From: JAVVEH01 sp032251435
GTDB lineage: Bacteria > Verrucomicrobiota > Lentisphaeria > Oligosphaerales > MVZH01
Length of the DNA stretch: 25,102 nucleotides
Assembly (NCBI GenBank): GCA_032251435.1
Contig: JAVVEH010000055.1
Coordinates: forward strand, 1-25,102
Reading direction: 5' to 3'
The notes beneath the pieces are model-generated. The model was not told the DNA's origin. It made no database searches and saw only the letters and a list, made by a program, of their open reading frames with translations. Positions 24,025 through 25,102 of the stretch are shown piece after piece (the stretch's first letter is position 1; each line of letters opens with the position of its first letter). Both the position numbers and the translations under genes were made by a program.

Positions 24025-25092
24025 TCAGATCAGCGTATCCAGCGGGCTGTCGGCATGCGGCATCAGCTCACGGGCGACATGCGTATAGATCATCGTGGTT
24101 TCCAGATTGGCATGGCCTAAATAGTCCTGTACCTGACGTATATTTGTTCCTTGTAGAAGAAGGTGCGTGGCGAAGGAATGCCGCAGCGTGTGAACCGATG
24201 CCGGTTTGTCAATTCCGGCTGCCTCTACTGCTTTTTTGACTGCCCGCTGAATCGCCTGTCCGCCAATGTGGTGGCGGCGATATTTCCCGCTTCTGGGATC
24301 CAACGCCACATGATCGGCAGGGAAAACGTATTGCCAACCCCAGCTCTTGCCCGCATTCGGATATTTCCGGTCGAGAGCGTGCGGCATGTAGACATCGCCC
24401 AGACCCGCGGCCAAATCCTCCTCGTGAATCGCCTTCACCGTTTCGAGGTACGCTTTCAATTCATGATGAACACCTTTTGGTGGAAGCGTCGTGCGATCCT
24501 TCTCACCTTTGCCGTCGCGGACAAACAGCAAACCGTTCTCAAAGTCAATATCTTTTACCCGCAACCGAACCGCCTCCATCAGGCGCAGGCCGCCGCCATA
24601 GATCAGTTTGATTGCCAGGCTATGCTCGTTTGGAGCGTTCTCAAGCAGCCGTCGCATTTCGTCAATGGACAAGACAACGGGCAGCTTTTTCCCGCGCCGG
24701 GCGCGGACATTCTTATCCATGTCCTCCAATTCAAGGCCGATGACATGACGGCACAGAAACAACAGCGCATTGAATGCCTGATTCTGGGTGGAGGCGCTCA
24801 CACGACGGTCAAGAGCTAGATAAGTGAGGAAATTACGGATGTCCTCGGAAACCGGGGTTCCAGCCGGGCCTCTGTTCTGTTTAATGAACCGGTAAAAATG
24901 ATTCATCCATTTGATGTATGCTTCCTCGGTCCGGTAGGCATAATTCTTCAGGCGTAAAACAGCAATTGCCTTTTCCCGGACCTGCACGAAATCAACCGGA
25001 TCAATCGCGTCTACTGGAGCACAAACCACCTGTTCTCCTTTGCGCCGGAACGTCTTTAGGATTATGATTTGCGGAGCCGAATCATAATCCAT
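24025..25092 (-). CDS. intI: Integron-type tyrosine recombinase (IntI)
   Basis: A 355-residue tyrosine recombinase with the features that separate integron integrases from phage or XerC enzymes. The N-terminal SAM-like core-binding domain (about 37-125) contains YRTEEAYIKWMNHFYRFI and VSASTQNQAFNALLFL, both typical of IntI. Catalytic residues are Arg170 (GGGLRLMEAVRL), His301 and Arg304 (HTLRHSFATH), His327 (YLGHANLETT) and nucleophile Tyr336 (MIYTH). The IntI-specific insert is present between residues about 221 and 276, with HALDRKYPNAGKSWGWQYVFPA and YRRHH. ATG complement of 25090-25092 gives an N-terminal extension of about 35 residues relative to the core-binding domain. All catalytic residues are intact. 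The attI site and any cassettes would be on the 5' side, beyond the window edge; none is visible on the 3' side. Confidence 0.93.
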   Translation of the reverse strand: MDYDSAPQIIILKTFRRKGEQVVCAPVDAIDPVDFVQVREKAIAVLRLKNYAYRTEEAYIKWMNHFYRFIKQNRGPAGTPVSEDIRNFLTYLALDRRVSASTQNQAFNALLFLCRHVIGLELEDMDKNVRARRGKKLPVVLSIDEMRRLLENAPNEHSLAIKLIYGGGLRLMEAVRLRVKDIDFENGLLFVRDGKGEKDRTTLPPKGVHHELKAYLETVKAIHEEDLAAGLGDVYMPHALDRKYPNAGKSWGWQYVFPADHVALDPRSGKYRRHHIGGQAIQRAVKKAVEAAGIDKPASVHTLRHSFATHLLLQGTNIRQVQDYLGHANLETTMIYTHVARELMPHADSPLDTLI

Positions 25093-25102
25093 GTTGAACT
25101 GA

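Overview
The window is high-GC bacterial DNA, densely packed with genes, nearly all on the + strand. An LptE-like lipoprotein and a BamD-like tetratricopeptide protein point to a diderm. A very long TIGR03790-type secreted protein, a membrane-anchored protein with LamG-like modules, a polymerase/ligase with a carbohydrate-binding-like tail, an integron-type integrase and GC-rich intergenic hairpins together suggest an uncultured member of the Planctomycetota/Verrucomicrobiota/Kiritimatiellota/Lentisphaerota group. That placement is inference; there is no rRNA or other phylogenetic marker here except EF-G.

Layout: bases 1-56 are seven exact GATGAACA octamers, followed by about 430 bases without a convincing gene. 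From 486 to 5446 come an envelope/metabolic block: BamD-like TPR protein, LptE-like lipoprotein, ispF (isoprenoid precursor synthesis) and the TIGR03790 protein. A 370-base leader precedes fusA (EF-G). A 343-base gap full of perfect hairpins separates fusA from a large SNF2 helicase with an N-terminal SWIM zinc finger.

From 11544 to 13160 lies a compact three-gene unit whose order, sizes and motifs match the tripartite HipBST toxin-antitoxin system: HTH regulator, a free-standing HipA N-terminal-type protein (HipS) and a short HipA-family kinase (HipT). Two similar semi-palindromes in an AT-rich leader look like operators. A CoA-binding (YccU-like) protein and a stand-alone dihydroorotase (pyrC) follow.

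Two overlapping ABC half-transporters (15062-18720) form a probable heterodimeric exporter in which every active-site deviation falls in the same composite ATP site. Next are a 983-residue membrane-anchored protein with three LamG-like modules and a 648-residue O-antigen ligase/polymerase-like membrane protein with a C-terminal beta-sandwich, which suggest surface polysaccharide work. The window ends with an integron-type tyrosine recombinase on the - strand; its 5' side, where an attI site and cassettes would normally lie, is cut off by the window edge.

The most interesting items are the HipBST operon with its putative operators, the degenerate-site exporter, the two unusual surface proteins, the integron integrase and the hairpin cluster after fusA.
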